A stretch of DNA of 64,000 nucleotides from assembly GCF_004296575.1 (NCBI RefSeq), contig NZ_SAYT01000005.1, positions 496,001-560,000 of the forward strand, written 5' to 3'. Positions 41,267 to 50,883 of this stretch are shown here, one piece after another. How positions within the stretch are numbered: position 1 is the stretch's first letter; each line of letters opens with the position of its first letter. The notes beneath the pieces are model-generated. The model saw only the letters and a program-made list of their open reading frames with translations. It did not search any database and had not been told where the DNA came from. Both the position numbers and the translations under genes were made by a program. This stretch comes from Dyella amyloliquefaciens. GTDB taxonomy: Bacteria > Pseudomonadota > Gammaproteobacteria > Xanthomonadales > Rhodanobacteraceae.

Positions 41267-42433
41267 TCAGCGTCCAGCCAATGCATCGACGATGTTCAGG
41301 CGCATGGCGCGCAGTGCGGGCAGCGCGCCCACCAGCAGGCCGATCGCGACCATCAACACCAGTCCCAGGATCCAGCTGTTCGCCCCGACGCTCGGCAGGT
41401 TGAGCATGCCGCCGCTGCCGGCACTCACCGCAGGCACGATCAGTGCGGCAATGCCGAGCCCGATCACGCCGCCGAGTACGAGCAACAGCACCGATTCCGC
41501 CAGCACGATGCCCAGCACGCTGCGGTTGGAAAAACCGATGGTCTTGAGCACCGCCAGCTCGCTGGTGCGTTCGCGCACGGCCTGCATCATGGTGTTGCCC
41601 GACAGCAGCAGCAGGGTGAAGAACACCGCACCCATGATCGAGCCCACGATCAACCCGATATCGGCCAGCTGCTTCATCCAGCTCGCCGTGGCGGCCTGCT
41701 CAGTCTGCGTGCGCGTCTCGTGGTCGGAGTTGGCCGAGATGGCGTCGATGGCCTTCGCCACGCGGTCGGCCTGGTTCACGTCGGTCACACGCGTCACGTA
41801 CCAGCCCACGGTGCCGCGATTGAACGGCGTGGTCTCGTCGAAGTACTTCCAGTGCAGCAACAGCATCTGGTCGTAGAAACCGCCGGCCTTCTTGTCCTTC
41901 GAGTGAAGGATGCCCACGATGTCGAACGTCCAGTTCTTGCTGCCCTGGCGATTCGGGAAGATGGTCGACTGCAACGGAATCTTGTCGCCTACTTTCCAGT
42001 TGAAACGCTTGGCGAGTCGCTCACCCACCAGGATGCCGGTGCGCGTATCGTCGAACGCCTTACGCTCGGCGGCACTCACTTCGATCTCCGGATAGAGGTC
42101 GATGTAGTTGGGCTCCACCGCAAAGCTGAAGACCTGGTTGTGCGGGTCCTGGTAGGCGCCGCCGAACCAGTTCGCGTACGTCACCATCTTCACTCCCGGC
42201 ACTTGCTGGATCTGTGCTTCCAGCGACTGCGGCAAGGTCTGGATGAAGGAGAGCTTCGAACCGGTCTGCAGGCGCTGCGCACCGTTGGCGCTCTGGCCGG
42301 CCTGGTTGAACGAGGTACGCACGGCGTCGAGCATGCCGAACAGCAGGAACGCGGCGATGATCGATACCAGCGTGAGTGTCGTGCGGGTCTTGCGCCGGAA
42401 CAGCGCGGCCCAGATGAGATGGAAATATTTCAT
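41267..42433 (-). CDS. ABC transporter permease (MacB/FtsX family), first permease
   Basis: A 388-residue FtsX-type permease. It opens with MKYFHLIWAALFRRKTRTTLTLVSIIAAFLLFGMLDAV, the canonical first segment. A periplasmic domain includes the VTYANWFGGAYQDPHNQVFSFAV region. Three C-terminal membrane segments include AVRERTSELAVLKTIGFSNRSVLGIVLAE. It pairs with the next permease gene and with the ATPase encoded 10 bases upstream. Members of this family use ATP binding to drive conformational pumping of substrates through the adaptor instead of carrying them across the membrane. Substrate unknown. Confidence 0.92.
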   Translation of the reverse strand: MKYFHLIWAALFRRKTRTTLTLVSIIAAFLLFGMLDAVRTSFNQAGQSANGAQRLQTGSKLSFIQTLPQSLEAQIQQVPGVKMVTYANWFGGAYQDPHNQVFSFAVEPNYIDLYPEIEVSAAERKAFDDTRTGILVGERLAKRFNWKVGDKIPLQSTIFPNRQGSKNWTFDIVGILHSKDKKAGGFYDQMLLLHWKYFDETTPFNRGTVGWYVTRVTDVNQADRVAKAIDAISANSDHETRTQTEQAATASWMKQLADIGLIVGSIMGAVFFTLLLLSGNTMMQAVRERTSELAVLKTIGFSNRSVLGIVLAESVLLLVLGGVIGLGIAALIVPAVSAGSGGMLNLPSVGANSWILGLVLMVAIGLLVGALPALRAMRLNIVDALAGR

Positions 42434-42443
42434 CGCCGTATCC

Positions 42444-43130
<687 letters not shown>

Positions 43131-43200
43131 GCCTGAGCTCCCGTTTCGGTTCGCGTCGCCGTCGCGGCGCGCGTGATCATTCGCTGCGATGGAGTACTGC

Positions 43201-44445
43201 TCAATCCTTCGGCTTCGCGGTAGTTACCCGCGCACCGTCCTTCAATGCTTCCGGTGGCGACACCACCAGCGTGTCGCCCACCTGCACGCCAGCCGGCACC
43301 AGGCGCACGTCATCCTTGCCGGTCGTTTCCGGCGTCACGGTGTGTTGCTGCGCCTTGTCGCCCGTCACCAGGAAAACGACGGCGTGGCCATCACGCTGGG
43401 CAATCGCGTTGCTGGGAACCAGCACGCCCTGCGGCGCCTGTGCGGTCTGCTGGGCTTCCTTCGATTCGAGGAAGGAAACGCGCACGCCCATGTCCGGCAC
43501 GATGCGGGCATCCTTGTGCTCGAGCGCCACGCGCACTTTCACGGTGGCCTTGCCGCGGTCGGCGGCAGGCACGATGGCGATGACGTGGGCGGGGATCTTC
43601 CAGTCCGGGTACGCGTCCAGCACCGCCTCGGCGGGCATGTTCGGCTTCACTCGACCGATGTACGCCTCGTTGACGTCCACGTCCACTTCCAGCGAATCCA
43701 TGTCCACCACGGTGCCGATGCCGGTACGGGTGAAACCGCCGCCAGCAGAGAACGGCGACACGATCTCGCCCACCTGCGCGTCCTTGGTGGTGATGACGCC
43801 GTCGAACGGCGAGCGGATCACGCAGTAATCGAAATTGACCTGCGCCTCCACCACCTGCGCGTCGGCCGAAGCGGCGTTGCGCTGCTGCGACACCAGTTGC
43901 GCACGCGTGCTGTCGACCAGGGTGCGCGCCTGTTCCGCAGTCTGCTTGGCCACCAGGCCTTTTTCGGCGAGCGATTCCATGCGCACGGCGTCGCGCTGGT
44001 TCTGCGCCAGTTGCGCCTGGAACTGGTCGACCAACGCATGCGTCGCGTCAGCCTGCTTGCGCGCGGCTTCCAGTGCGGCGCGGTACTGGGAATCGTCGAG
44101 GCGGGCCACGATCTGCCCCTGCTTCACGTGGTCGCCTTCTTCGATCAGCACATGCGTGAGCGTGCCGGTGATCTGCGCCGAGACCGTGGCCTGCCGGCGC
44201 GCGGTGACATAACCCGTCGCCTGCAGCACCGCGCCTGCCGCGGTGTTCGAGGCCGGGGATTGCGCCTGGGCCGTCTCCACCTCGATCGCCCGCGTGCCCG
44301 TCAGCCACCAGCCGGCCGCACCCGCAAGCACGACCACCACCAGCACACCGCCGACGATCCATGGCCAGCGAGCCGGCCCGCCGCCATGCGCTTCGCGCTG
44401 GTGTTTCTCGATGCGCAGTTCCTTCAGTAGATCCGCATTCGCCAC
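43201..44445 (-). CDS. Periplasmic adaptor (HlyD/MacA family) of the ABC efflux system
   Basis: A 414-residue membrane-fusion protein. I start it at GTG 44445 because GGGAGAG lies about 6 bases upstream and the residues VANADLLKELRIEKHQREA lead into the single membrane anchor (WPWIVGGVLVVVVLAGAAGWWLTG). A lipoyl-like half-motif (GYVTARRQATVSAQITGTLTHVLIEEGDHVKQGQIVARLDDSQY) is followed by a coiled-coil hairpin and beta-barrel domains (VIRSPFDGVITTKDAQVGEIVSPF). It should link the inner-membrane ABC unit to an outer-membrane channel of TolC type, which is not in the window. First gene of the operon. Confidence 0.93.
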   Translation of the reverse strand: MANADLLKELRIEKHQREAHGGGPARWPWIVGGVLVVVVLAGAAGWWLTGTRAIEVETAQAQSPASNTAAGAVLQATGYVTARRQATVSAQITGTLTHVLIEEGDHVKQGQIVARLDDSQYRAALEAARKQADATHALVDQFQAQLAQNQRDAVRMESLAEKGLVAKQTAEQARTLVDSTRAQLVSQQRNAASADAQVVEAQVNFDYCVIRSPFDGVITTKDAQVGEIVSPFSAGGGFTRTGIGTVVDMDSLEVDVDVNEAYIGRVKPNMPAEAVLDAYPDWKIPAHVIAIVPAADRGKATVKVRVALEHKDARIVPDMGVRVSFLESKEAQQTAQAPQGVLVPSNAIAQRDGHAVVFLVTGDKAQQHTVTPETTGKDDVRLVPAGVQVGDTLVVSPPEALKDGARVTTAKPKD

Positions 44446-44660
44446 AAGCTCTCCCTGCCGGCCCCCGCCGGTTCCTCGATGCCGTACACGATGCTGGAGC
44501 GGCCGCACCGCCGCCAGAGGTCCCCATCAACCATTGGCAATGACAGCTGTCACCCGCCGGGACCAGAAACCGGCTCCTTGTACAGGCTAGCCGCAGGCGA
44601 AAAAAGCTAACGTGACAGGCGACTGGCGTCGCCGTGCCAGGGTGATAACCTTGCCTGACT

Positions 44661-45347
44661 ATGTCCTACGCCATCACGCCTCCCGCCATTCCCAGCCTGC
44701 CGGTGCTTGGCAGCGATCTCCGCTTCCCGGTCCGCCGCATCTTCTGCATCGGCCGCAACTACGCCGAGCATGCCCGCGAAATGGGCGCCACGGTGGACAA
44801 GGACACCCCGCTGTTCTTCTGCAAGCCGGCCGATGCCGTGGTGACCGACGGCGCCGACGTGCCCTACCCGCAGGCCACCAGCGACCTGCACCATGAAGTG
44901 GAAATGGTGGTCGCACTGGGCAGCGGCGGGCGCGACATCCCGGTGGCGCAGGCCGAAAGCCTGGTCTGGGGCTACGGCGTGGGGCTGGACCTGACCCGCC
45001 GCGACCTTCAGGCGGTAGCCAAGGCCAAGAGCCATCCGTGGGACGTAGCTAAGGCATTCGACCATTCCGCCCCGGTGTCGGCCCTGCGCCCCGCGAGCGA
45101 GGTGCACCTGAGTGCTGACACCACGCTGACGCTCACCATCAATGGCGAACAGCGCCAGCTGGGCAAGCTGGGCGACATGGTGCATGGCGTGGCCGAGGTC
45201 ATCGCCATCCTGTCGACCCTGTTCGAGCTGAAGGCAGGCGACCTGATCTTCACGGGCACGCCGGCCGGCGTATCGGCGCTGAAGCGTGGCGACCGCTTCC
45301 ATGCCGAGCTGGCAGGGGTGGCGGTGCTGGAAGGGCGCGTGGCCTGA
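44661..45347 (+). CDS. Fumarylacetoacetate hydrolase (FAH) family protein
   Basis: A 228-residue FAH-fold enzyme. FCIGRNYAEHAREMG, PLFFCKPADAV, LHHEVEMVVALGSGGRDI and DLIFTGTPAGVSALKRGD give the metal-binding Glu/Asp set and catalytic loops. Family members hydrolyse or decarboxylate beta-keto acids (acylpyruvases, oxaloacetate decarboxylases, 2-keto-pentenoate hydratase relatives). At this short length an acylpyruvate hydrolase or oxaloacetate decarboxylase is most likely, but context does not decide. Divergent from the adaptor gene; no partner genes in the same direction. Confidence 0.9.
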   Translation: MSYAITPPAIPSLPVLGSDLRFPVRRIFCIGRNYAEHAREMGATVDKDTPLFFCKPADAVVTDGADVPYPQATSDLHHEVEMVVALGSGGRDIPVAQAESLVWGYGVGLDLTRRDLQAVAKAKSHPWDVAKAFDHSAPVSALRPASEVHLSADTTLTLTINGEQRQLGKLGDMVHGVAEVIAILSTLFELKAGDLIFTGTPAGVSALKRGDRFHAELAGVAVLEGRVA

Positions 45348-45372
45348 GGAAAGGTAGCCCGGCCTTTTATCC

Positions 45373-45480
45373 CGTCATTCCTGCGAGACGCCTTTCAACA
45401 ACCGTAGGCGGGTCAAGCAGGGATCCGGTGCCGCTGGAAGGCTGGAAAGACGCTGGATCCCTGCTTCCGCAGGGATGACG
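45373..45480. repeat. Nested extragenic palindrome between FAH and mscL genes
   Basis: Outer arms CGTCATTCCTGCG (45373-45385) and CGCAGGGATGACG (45468-45480) pair with one mismatch. Inner arms AAGCAGGGATCC (45415-45426) and GGATCCCTGCTT (45455-45466) pair perfectly. The GTCATTCC/GGGATGAC ends mark a common extragenic repeat type distinct from the three REPINs. Confidence 0.8.
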
Positions 45481-45577
45481 CGCTGGGGTTCAGGGCGTTG
45501 CCGGGAGCAATGAACGCCTGTTGCGCCATGCTTCGCTGCGTTAGAGTTCCCCTGCCATCCAGCCCAGGGAGAAAAGC

Positions 45578-45994
45578 ATGAGCATGATCAAAGAGTTCAA
45601 AGAATTCGCCATGCGTGGCAACGTCATCGACCTGGCGGTCGGCGTGGTCATCGGCGGCGCATTCGGCAAGATCGTCACCTCGCTGGTTGACCAGCTCATC
45701 ATGCCGCCGATCGGCTTGCTCACCGGTGGCATCGATTTCTCCCAGATGAAATGGGTGCTCAAGCCGGCCGACAACAGTGACCCGGCCCACAAGATCGCCG
45801 AAGTCGCGATCGGCTATGGCACCTTCATCAACACCTTGATCCAGTTCATCATCATCGCGTTCGCGATCTTCCTGGTGGTCAAGGCGATCAACAAGCTCAC
45901 GCGCCGCCAGGAGGCCGCACCCGCAGCGCCGCCGGCCGACGTGGTGCTGCTCACCGAGATCCGCGACCTGCTCAAGTCGCAGAACCAGAAATAA
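45578..45994 (+). CDS. mscL: Large-conductance mechanosensitive channel MscL
   Basis: A 138-residue protein with the MscL plan. N-terminal helix [15 protein letters not shown] comes first. TM1 [33 protein letters not shown] holds the pore-lining Gly-rich gate. The periplasmic loop is followed by TM2 [18 protein letters not shown], and the charged cytoplasmic helix ends [12 protein letters not shown]. The channel opens under membrane tension to release solutes on osmotic downshock. Monocistronic, with its own terminator just downstream. Confidence 0.97.
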   Translation: MSMIKEFKEFAMRGNVIDLAVGVVIGGAFGKIVTSLVDQLIMPPIGLLTGGIDFSQMKWVLKPADNSDPAHKIAEVAIGYGTFINTLIQFIIIAFAIFLVVKAINKLTRRQEAAPAAPPADVVLLTEIRDLLKSQNQK

Positions 45995-46015
45995 GCGCGC
46001 AGCGCGCGACGGGAG

Positions 46016-46037
46016 AGGCGCCTTCGGGCGCCTTTTT
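46016..46037 (+). terminator. Rho-independent terminator of mscL
   Basis: AGGCGCC and GGCGCCT form a 7-bp stem around TTCG, followed by TTTT and C. It starts 21 bases past the mscL stop. Confidence 0.92.
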
Positions 46038-46144
46038 CATGCGCGAAATCCATCCGTTTCCTGCTGAACCAGCCCATGACTTCTGGCCTAAGCGCCGCTT
46101 GGCGGGCACGCCATAATCGTGGTTTCCGCCCGAGGAGCTGTTCC

Positions 46145-47584
46145 ATGCGCCGTCTGCCCCTTTCCCTGCTTGCCGCCAGCCTGATGCTCGCCATCGGCTC
46201 GGCAAACGCAGCTACCCAAACCACCGTTCCTGCCGCAGCCGTAAAGACGGCCGAACAGCTGCGCGACAAGGCGATGAGCGACAACACCGCCTACGACATC
46301 GTGACCTCGCTGACGACGGAAGTCGGTCCGCGCCTGGCCGGCAGCCCGGCCGATGCGCGCGGCCGCGAGTGGGCCGTGGCCAAGTTCAAGGCGCTGGGCT
46401 TCGACAAGGTCTATACCGAGGAAGTGAGCTACCCGCTGTGGGAACGCCGCAGCGAACACGCCGAGATCGTCGGCCCGTTCCCGCAGCCGCTGGACCTGAT
46501 CGCGCTGGGTTATTCCGCTGGCACGCCGAAGGGCGGCCTCACGGCGGAAGTCGTGCGCTTCGATAGCCTCGACGCACTGAAGAAGGCGGATCCGGCCAGC
46601 GTGAAGGGCAAGATCGTCTATGTCGACGTCCGCATGGAACGTCACAAGGATGGCCATGACTACGGCATCGGCTCGGCCGTGCGCGTGGGCGGCCCGGTGA
46701 TCGCCTCGAAGATGGGCGCTGCGGGCTTCCTGCTGCGTTCCGCCGGCACCGACGCCAATAGCCGCACGCCGCACACCGGCGTCACCGGCTTCCGCGATCC
46801 GAAGGAAGCGATCCCGGCGGCAGCCCTGTCCAATCCGGATGCTGACCAGCTGACCCGCATCGTGGCCTACGGCAAGCCCGTCACCATCAAGCTCGACCTC
46901 GACTGCGGTATCACCGGCACGTATCACGGCGCGAATGTGATCGGCGAAGTCACCGGCAAGAAGCATCCGGACCAAGTGGTCGCGATCGGTGGCCATCTCG
47001 ATTCGTGGGATCCGGGCACGGGCGCGATCGACGACGGCGCCGGCGTGGCCATTGCCATGGCCGCCGGCAAGCTGATCCACGACATGCCGCAGCGCCCGGA
47101 CCGCACCATCCGCGTGATCGCGTTCGCGAACGAGGAAATGGGCCTGTGGGGCGGCCGCGCCTATGCCGACAAGCACGGCGCTGAAGTGAAGAAGTTCCAG
47201 CTCGGTACCGAATCGGACTTCGGTGCGCGCAAGGTGTGGCGCATGAGCGCCAGCGTGAAGCCGGAAGCGCGCGGTGCGATCGACCAGATCGCCAAGGTGC
47301 TGGAGCCGATTGGCGTGGCTTACGACGCGAAGGCGCCGGGCGGCGGCGGTTCGGACCTGTCGCAGATGCATGGCAAGGGCATGGCAGCGCTGACGCTGAC
47401 GCAGGACGGTACCGACTACTTCGACTATCACCACACGGCCAACGACACGCTCGACAAGATCGATCCCAGGGAACTGGCGCAGAACGTGGCGGTGTACGCG
47501 GCGTTCTCGTACATGGCCGCGCAGGCCGATGGCGACTTCGGTTCGGCACCGGACGCGTTCAAGAACGACGGCGCGGAAGAGTGA
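46145..47584 (+). CDS. Secreted M28-family zinc metallopeptidase
   Basis: A 479-residue exported aminopeptidase-like enzyme, ATG 46145 with GAGGAGC upstream and signal MRRLPLSLLAASLMLAIGSANA. A protease-associated insert (about 120-250) precedes the M28 catalytic domain. Zinc ligands and catalytic residues are recognisable in GGHLDSWDPGTGAIDDGAG (His and Asp), FANEEMGLWGGRAY (Glu-Glu), ESDFGARK (Asp) and FDYHHTANDTLDKI (His). Family members remove N-terminal residues from peptides; specificity cannot be read from sequence. Probably periplasmic or secreted. A strong terminator follows. Confidence 0.93.
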   Translation: MRRLPLSLLAASLMLAIGSANAATQTTVPAAAVKTAEQLRDKAMSDNTAYDIVTSLTTEVGPRLAGSPADARGREWAVAKFKALGFDKVYTEEVSYPLWERRSEHAEIVGPFPQPLDLIALGYSAGTPKGGLTAEVVRFDSLDALKKADPASVKGKIVYVDVRMERHKDGHDYGIGSAVRVGGPVIASKMGAAGFLLRSAGTDANSRTPHTGVTGFRDPKEAIPAAALSNPDADQLTRIVAYGKPVTIKLDLDCGITGTYHGANVIGEVTGKKHPDQVVAIGGHLDSWDPGTGAIDDGAGVAIAMAAGKLIHDMPQRPDRTIRVIAFANEEMGLWGGRAYADKHGAEVKKFQLGTESDFGARKVWRMSASVKPEARGAIDQIAKVLEPIGVAYDAKAPGGGGSDLSQMHGKGMAALTLTQDGTDYFDYHHTANDTLDKIDPRELAQNVAVYAAFSYMAAQADGDFGSAPDAFKNDGAEE

Positions 47585-47601
47585 CCGTCGCGTAAGCAAG
47601 C

Positions 47602-47632
47602 AAAAAGGGCGGCCCGAGAGCCGCCCTTTTTT
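47602..47632 (+). terminator. Rho-independent terminator of the M28 peptidase gene
   Basis: AAAAAGGGCGGC pairs with GCCGCCCTTTTT around a 6-base loop, ending in a T run. It lies 18 bases after the stop. Confidence 0.95.
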
Positions 47633-47655
47633 ATTGCCGGAACGCCCAGGTTTCC

Positions 47656-47758
47656 GTAGGAGCGCACCCAGTGCGCGATAAGCCTTCGGGTATACCGCAA
47701 GGTCCGTTCACCAGGTGGTCGTTGCCGCGCTGGGGTCGCGCACTGGGTGCGCTCCTAC
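47656..47758. repeat. Paired REP element (REPIN) 3
   Basis: Units at about 47656-47678 and 47736-47758 are inverted copies of the same REP as in REPINs 1 and 2, with 57 bases between. The first copy starts CGTAGG instead of TGTAGG. It lies between the terminator of the M28 gene and the end of the convergent RND pump gene. Confidence 0.9.
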
Positions 47759-47771
47759 ATCAGGCGAATCT

Positions 47772-50700
47772 TCAGGTTGCCTCAGCAGGCTGCGTCTTCC
47801 GCTTGCTCGAAAAGCGCTCATGAAGGCGATCAAGGTACAGATAGATCACCGGCGTCAGGTACAAGGTCAGCACCTGCGACACCAGCAGGCCGCCAACCAC
47901 CGCAAGGCCGAGCGGACGGCGCGTCTCTGCGCCGGCGCCGAGGCCCAACGCGATCGGCAGGGTGCCGGCGAATGCCGCCATCGTCGTCATCATGATCGGG
48001 CGGAAGCGCACGTGGCAAGCCTCGACGATGGCCTTGGCGGGTTCGATTCCCGCACTGCGCTGCCGTTCCAGCGCGAAGTCGATCATCATGATCGCGTTCT
48101 TCTTCACGATGCCGATAAGCATCACGATACCGACGAAGGAGAACAGATCCAGCGGAGCCTGGAACACCATCAGCGTCAGCAGCGCACCGACACCCGCGGA
48201 CGGCAGGCCCGAGAGAATGGTGAGCGGGTGAATGAAGCTCTCGTAAAGAATGCCCAGCACCAGGTAGATCACGAATACCGCGAGCACCAGCAGCAGGCCC
48301 ATGCCCTGCATCGAATCCTGGAACGCCTGCGCCGTGCCCTGCACGCTCCCGGTGATCGTCGCCGGCAGATCCATCTGCTTCATGGCGCCGTCGATGCTGG
48401 CCACCGCTTCGCTGAGGCTCACGCCGGGCGCGAGGTTGAACGACACCGTCACCGCGGGAATCTGGCCCTGATGGTTCACCGTCAGCGCCTGCGGCTTGCG
48501 CTCAAAACTCGCTACCGCATTGAGCGGCACCAGCGTGCCGCTGCTGGAGGTGACGTAGAGCTGCGAGAGAACGTCGAGATCGTTCTGCAACGCGTAATAC
48601 ACCTGCAGGATCACCCAGTACTGCGAGGCCGAACCGTAGATGGTGGAGATCTGGTTGGCGCCGAACGCCGAACCGAGCGCGCTCTGCACCTGGTCCATGG
48701 TCAGGCCTAGCGTGGCGAGCTTGTCGCGATCCACGTTGACGCGCACGGACGGACCATTGAGATCGAGGTCGCTGGTGACGTCCTGGAAGCCCGGCAGTTT
48801 GCTGAAGGCCTGGATGACCTTGCCCGACCAGCTGTACAGCGCATCGGTGTCGATGGACTGCAGCGTGTATTGATACTGTGCCTTGGACTGGCGCCCGCCA
48901 ATCTGGATCGACGGCGGGTTCTGGAGATAGGCGCGTATACCCGGCACCTGCGCGAACTTCACGCGCAGCTCCTGGATGATGCCATTGGGGTCCAGCGGAC
49001 GTTCGCTGGCGGGCTTGAGCCGCAACAGCAGTGAGCCGTTGTTGGTGGTGGTGCGTGCACCACCCGCACCCACGGAGGACATGTACGCCTCGATGTTCGG
49101 ATCGTCGGCGACGATCCTGGCCAACGCCTGCTGCCGCTCGCCCATCGCGCGCACGGAAATGTCGTCCGGCCCTTCGACGTTGACGTTGAGCTGGCCGGAG
49201 TCGCCCGAAGGAATGAAGTCCTTGTTCACCACCGCGAACAGCACACCCGTGAGCACCAGGCTGCCGAAGAACGCGCCCAGGATGATGCGCGGATGCCCCA
49301 CCGCCCAACCCAGCGAGCTGACGTAGCCGCGGCGCACGCGCTCGAACCCGGCGTCGAACCACAGCACCACGCGGGCCTTCTTCTCATGCTCGGCGTGGCG
49401 CAGGAAGCGGCTGCACAGCATTGGCGTGAGGGTGATCGAGACGAAGCCCGAGATCAGGATCGCCACGCTCAAGGTCACCGCGAACTCATGGAACAGACGG
49501 CCGACGATGCCGCCCATGAACATCACCGGCAGGAACACCGCCACCAGCGACAGCGTCATCGAGAAGATGGTGAAGCCGATTTCGCTGGCGCCCTTGAGCG
49601 ATGCCTCGTACGGGTCCATGCCGTCCTCGACATGGCGCACGATGTTTTCCAGCATCACGATCGCGTCATCCACCACGAAGCCGACCACCAGGGTCAGCGC
49701 CAGCAGGGAGAGATTGTCCAGGCTGTAGCCCAGGGCAAACATCGTTCCGAAGGTGCCGACGATGGACACCGGTAGCGCCAGCGCCGGAATCAAGGTCGCC
49801 GATGCATTGCCGAGGAACAGGTAGATCACCAGCACGACGAGCACACCCGCCAGCAATAGGGTGAACTGCACGTCGTCTACCGAAGCACGGATCGATTCCG
49901 ATCGGTCGTACAGCACCGCCAGCTTGATTGATGGCGGCAACGTCGCCTCGAACGTGGGCAGCACCGCGCGGATGCGGTCGATGGTGGCGACGGTGTTGGA
50001 GCCAGGCTGGCGCTGGATGGCCAGCACGACCGCGCGCTCGCCGTTGTACCAGCTGGCCACCTGGTCGTTCTGCACGCTGTCCTCGGCCTTGCCAAGGTCC
50101 GACAGCCGCACCGGCGCACCGTTGCGATAGGCGACGATGATGTTGTTGTACAGGTTGGCACGCTGCAGCTGGCCGTCCGAACGGATCGACAGCAGCTGTC
50201 GGTTGCCGTTGAGCGAACCGGTGGCCAGGTTGACGTTGGCATTGGAGATCGCGGTCTGCACCGTGTCGATGCCGATGCCACTGGCGGCGAGCTTCTGCGG
50301 ATCCACGCTGATGCGCACCGCGTACTTCTGCGAGCCGTACACGTTCACCTGCGCCACGCCGTCGATCATCGACAGGCGCTGCGCCAGCTGCGTCTCGGCG
50401 TAATCGTCGACCACCGACAGCGGCTGGGTGCGCGAACGCAAGGTGAGATAAATGATGGCCGCGTCAGCCGGGTTCACCTTGCGGAAGGTGGGCGGCGTGG
50501 GCATGTTGGTCGGCAGCTGGCGCTGTGCGGACGAGATGGCCGCCTGCACGTCCTGCGCTGCGCCGTCGATGTTGCGGTCCAGCTCGAAGGTGATGGTGAT
50601 CGAGGTGGAGCCCAGCGCGCTGGTCGAGGTCATCGACTGGATGCCGGCGATGGTCGACAGCTGGTTTTCCAGCGGCGTCGCCACGGCCGTCGCCATGGTT

Positions 50701-50870
50701 TCAGGTGCCGCGCCAGGCAGGCTCGCATTCACCGTGATGGTGGGGAAGTCGACGTTCGGCAGTTCGTTGACCGGCAGCTTGGGATAGGCCGCGATGCCGA
50801 ACACCAGCAGCGCCACCATCAGCAACGTGGTCATCACCGGCCGCTGGATGCAAAGTGCAGGCAGGTTCAT
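47772..50870 (-). CDS. RND multidrug efflux pump, inner-membrane permease
   Basis: A 1032-residue AcrB/MdtB-like transporter with 12 membrane segments and two large periplasmic loops. It opens MNLPALCIQRPVMTTLLMVALLVFGIAAYPKLPVNELPNVDFPTI. TM4 carries the proton-relay pair in VVGFVVDDAIVMLENIVRHVEDG, and the C-terminal repeat contains IGIVKKNAIMMIDFALERQR. The FLGNASATLIPALALPVSIVGTFG block is typical. The MdtB/MdtC/OqxB-like character suggests drug or bile-salt-type substrates. It follows its adaptor gene by 13 bases. No outer-membrane channel gene is in the operon. Confidence 0.95.
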   Translation of the reverse strand: MNLPALCIQRPVMTTLLMVALLVFGIAAYPKLPVNELPNVDFPTITVNASLPGAAPETMATAVATPLENQLSTIAGIQSMTSTSALGSTSITITFELDRNIDGAAQDVQAAISSAQRQLPTNMPTPPTFRKVNPADAAIIYLTLRSRTQPLSVVDDYAETQLAQRLSMIDGVAQVNVYGSQKYAVRISVDPQKLAASGIGIDTVQTAISNANVNLATGSLNGNRQLLSIRSDGQLQRANLYNNIIVAYRNGAPVRLSDLGKAEDSVQNDQVASWYNGERAVVLAIQRQPGSNTVATIDRIRAVLPTFEATLPPSIKLAVLYDRSESIRASVDDVQFTLLLAGVLVVLVIYLFLGNASATLIPALALPVSIVGTFGTMFALGYSLDNLSLLALTLVVGFVVDDAIVMLENIVRHVEDGMDPYEASLKGASEIGFTIFSMTLSLVAVFLPVMFMGGIVGRLFHEFAVTLSVAILISGFVSITLTPMLCSRFLRHAEHEKKARVVLWFDAGFERVRRGYVSSLGWAVGHPRIILGAFFGSLVLTGVLFAVVNKDFIPSGDSGQLNVNVEGPDDISVRAMGERQQALARIVADDPNIEAYMSSVGAGGARTTTNNGSLLLRLKPASERPLDPNGIIQELRVKFAQVPGIRAYLQNPPSIQIGGRQSKAQYQYTLQSIDTDALYSWSGKVIQAFSKLPGFQDVTSDLDLNGPSVRVNVDRDKLATLGLTMDQVQSALGSAFGANQISTIYGSASQYWVILQVYYALQNDLDVLSQLYVTSSSGTLVPLNAVASFERKPQALTVNHQGQIPAVTVSFNLAPGVSLSEAVASIDGAMKQMDLPATITGSVQGTAQAFQDSMQGMGLLLVLAVFVIYLVLGILYESFIHPLTILSGLPSAGVGALLTLMVFQAPLDLFSFVGIVMLIGIVKKNAIMMIDFALERQRSAGIEPAKAIVEACHVRFRPIMMTTMAAFAGTLPIALGLGAGAETRRPLGLAVVGGLLVSQVLTLYLTPVIYLYLDRLHERFSSKRKTQPAEAT

Positions 50871-50883
50871 AAGCGATGCCGGC

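Noticed and set aside
46088..47599. A 503-codon minus-strand frame opposite the M28 peptidase gene
   Set aside because: The plus-strand gene has a signal peptide, zinc motifs and a terminator; the antisense frame has none.
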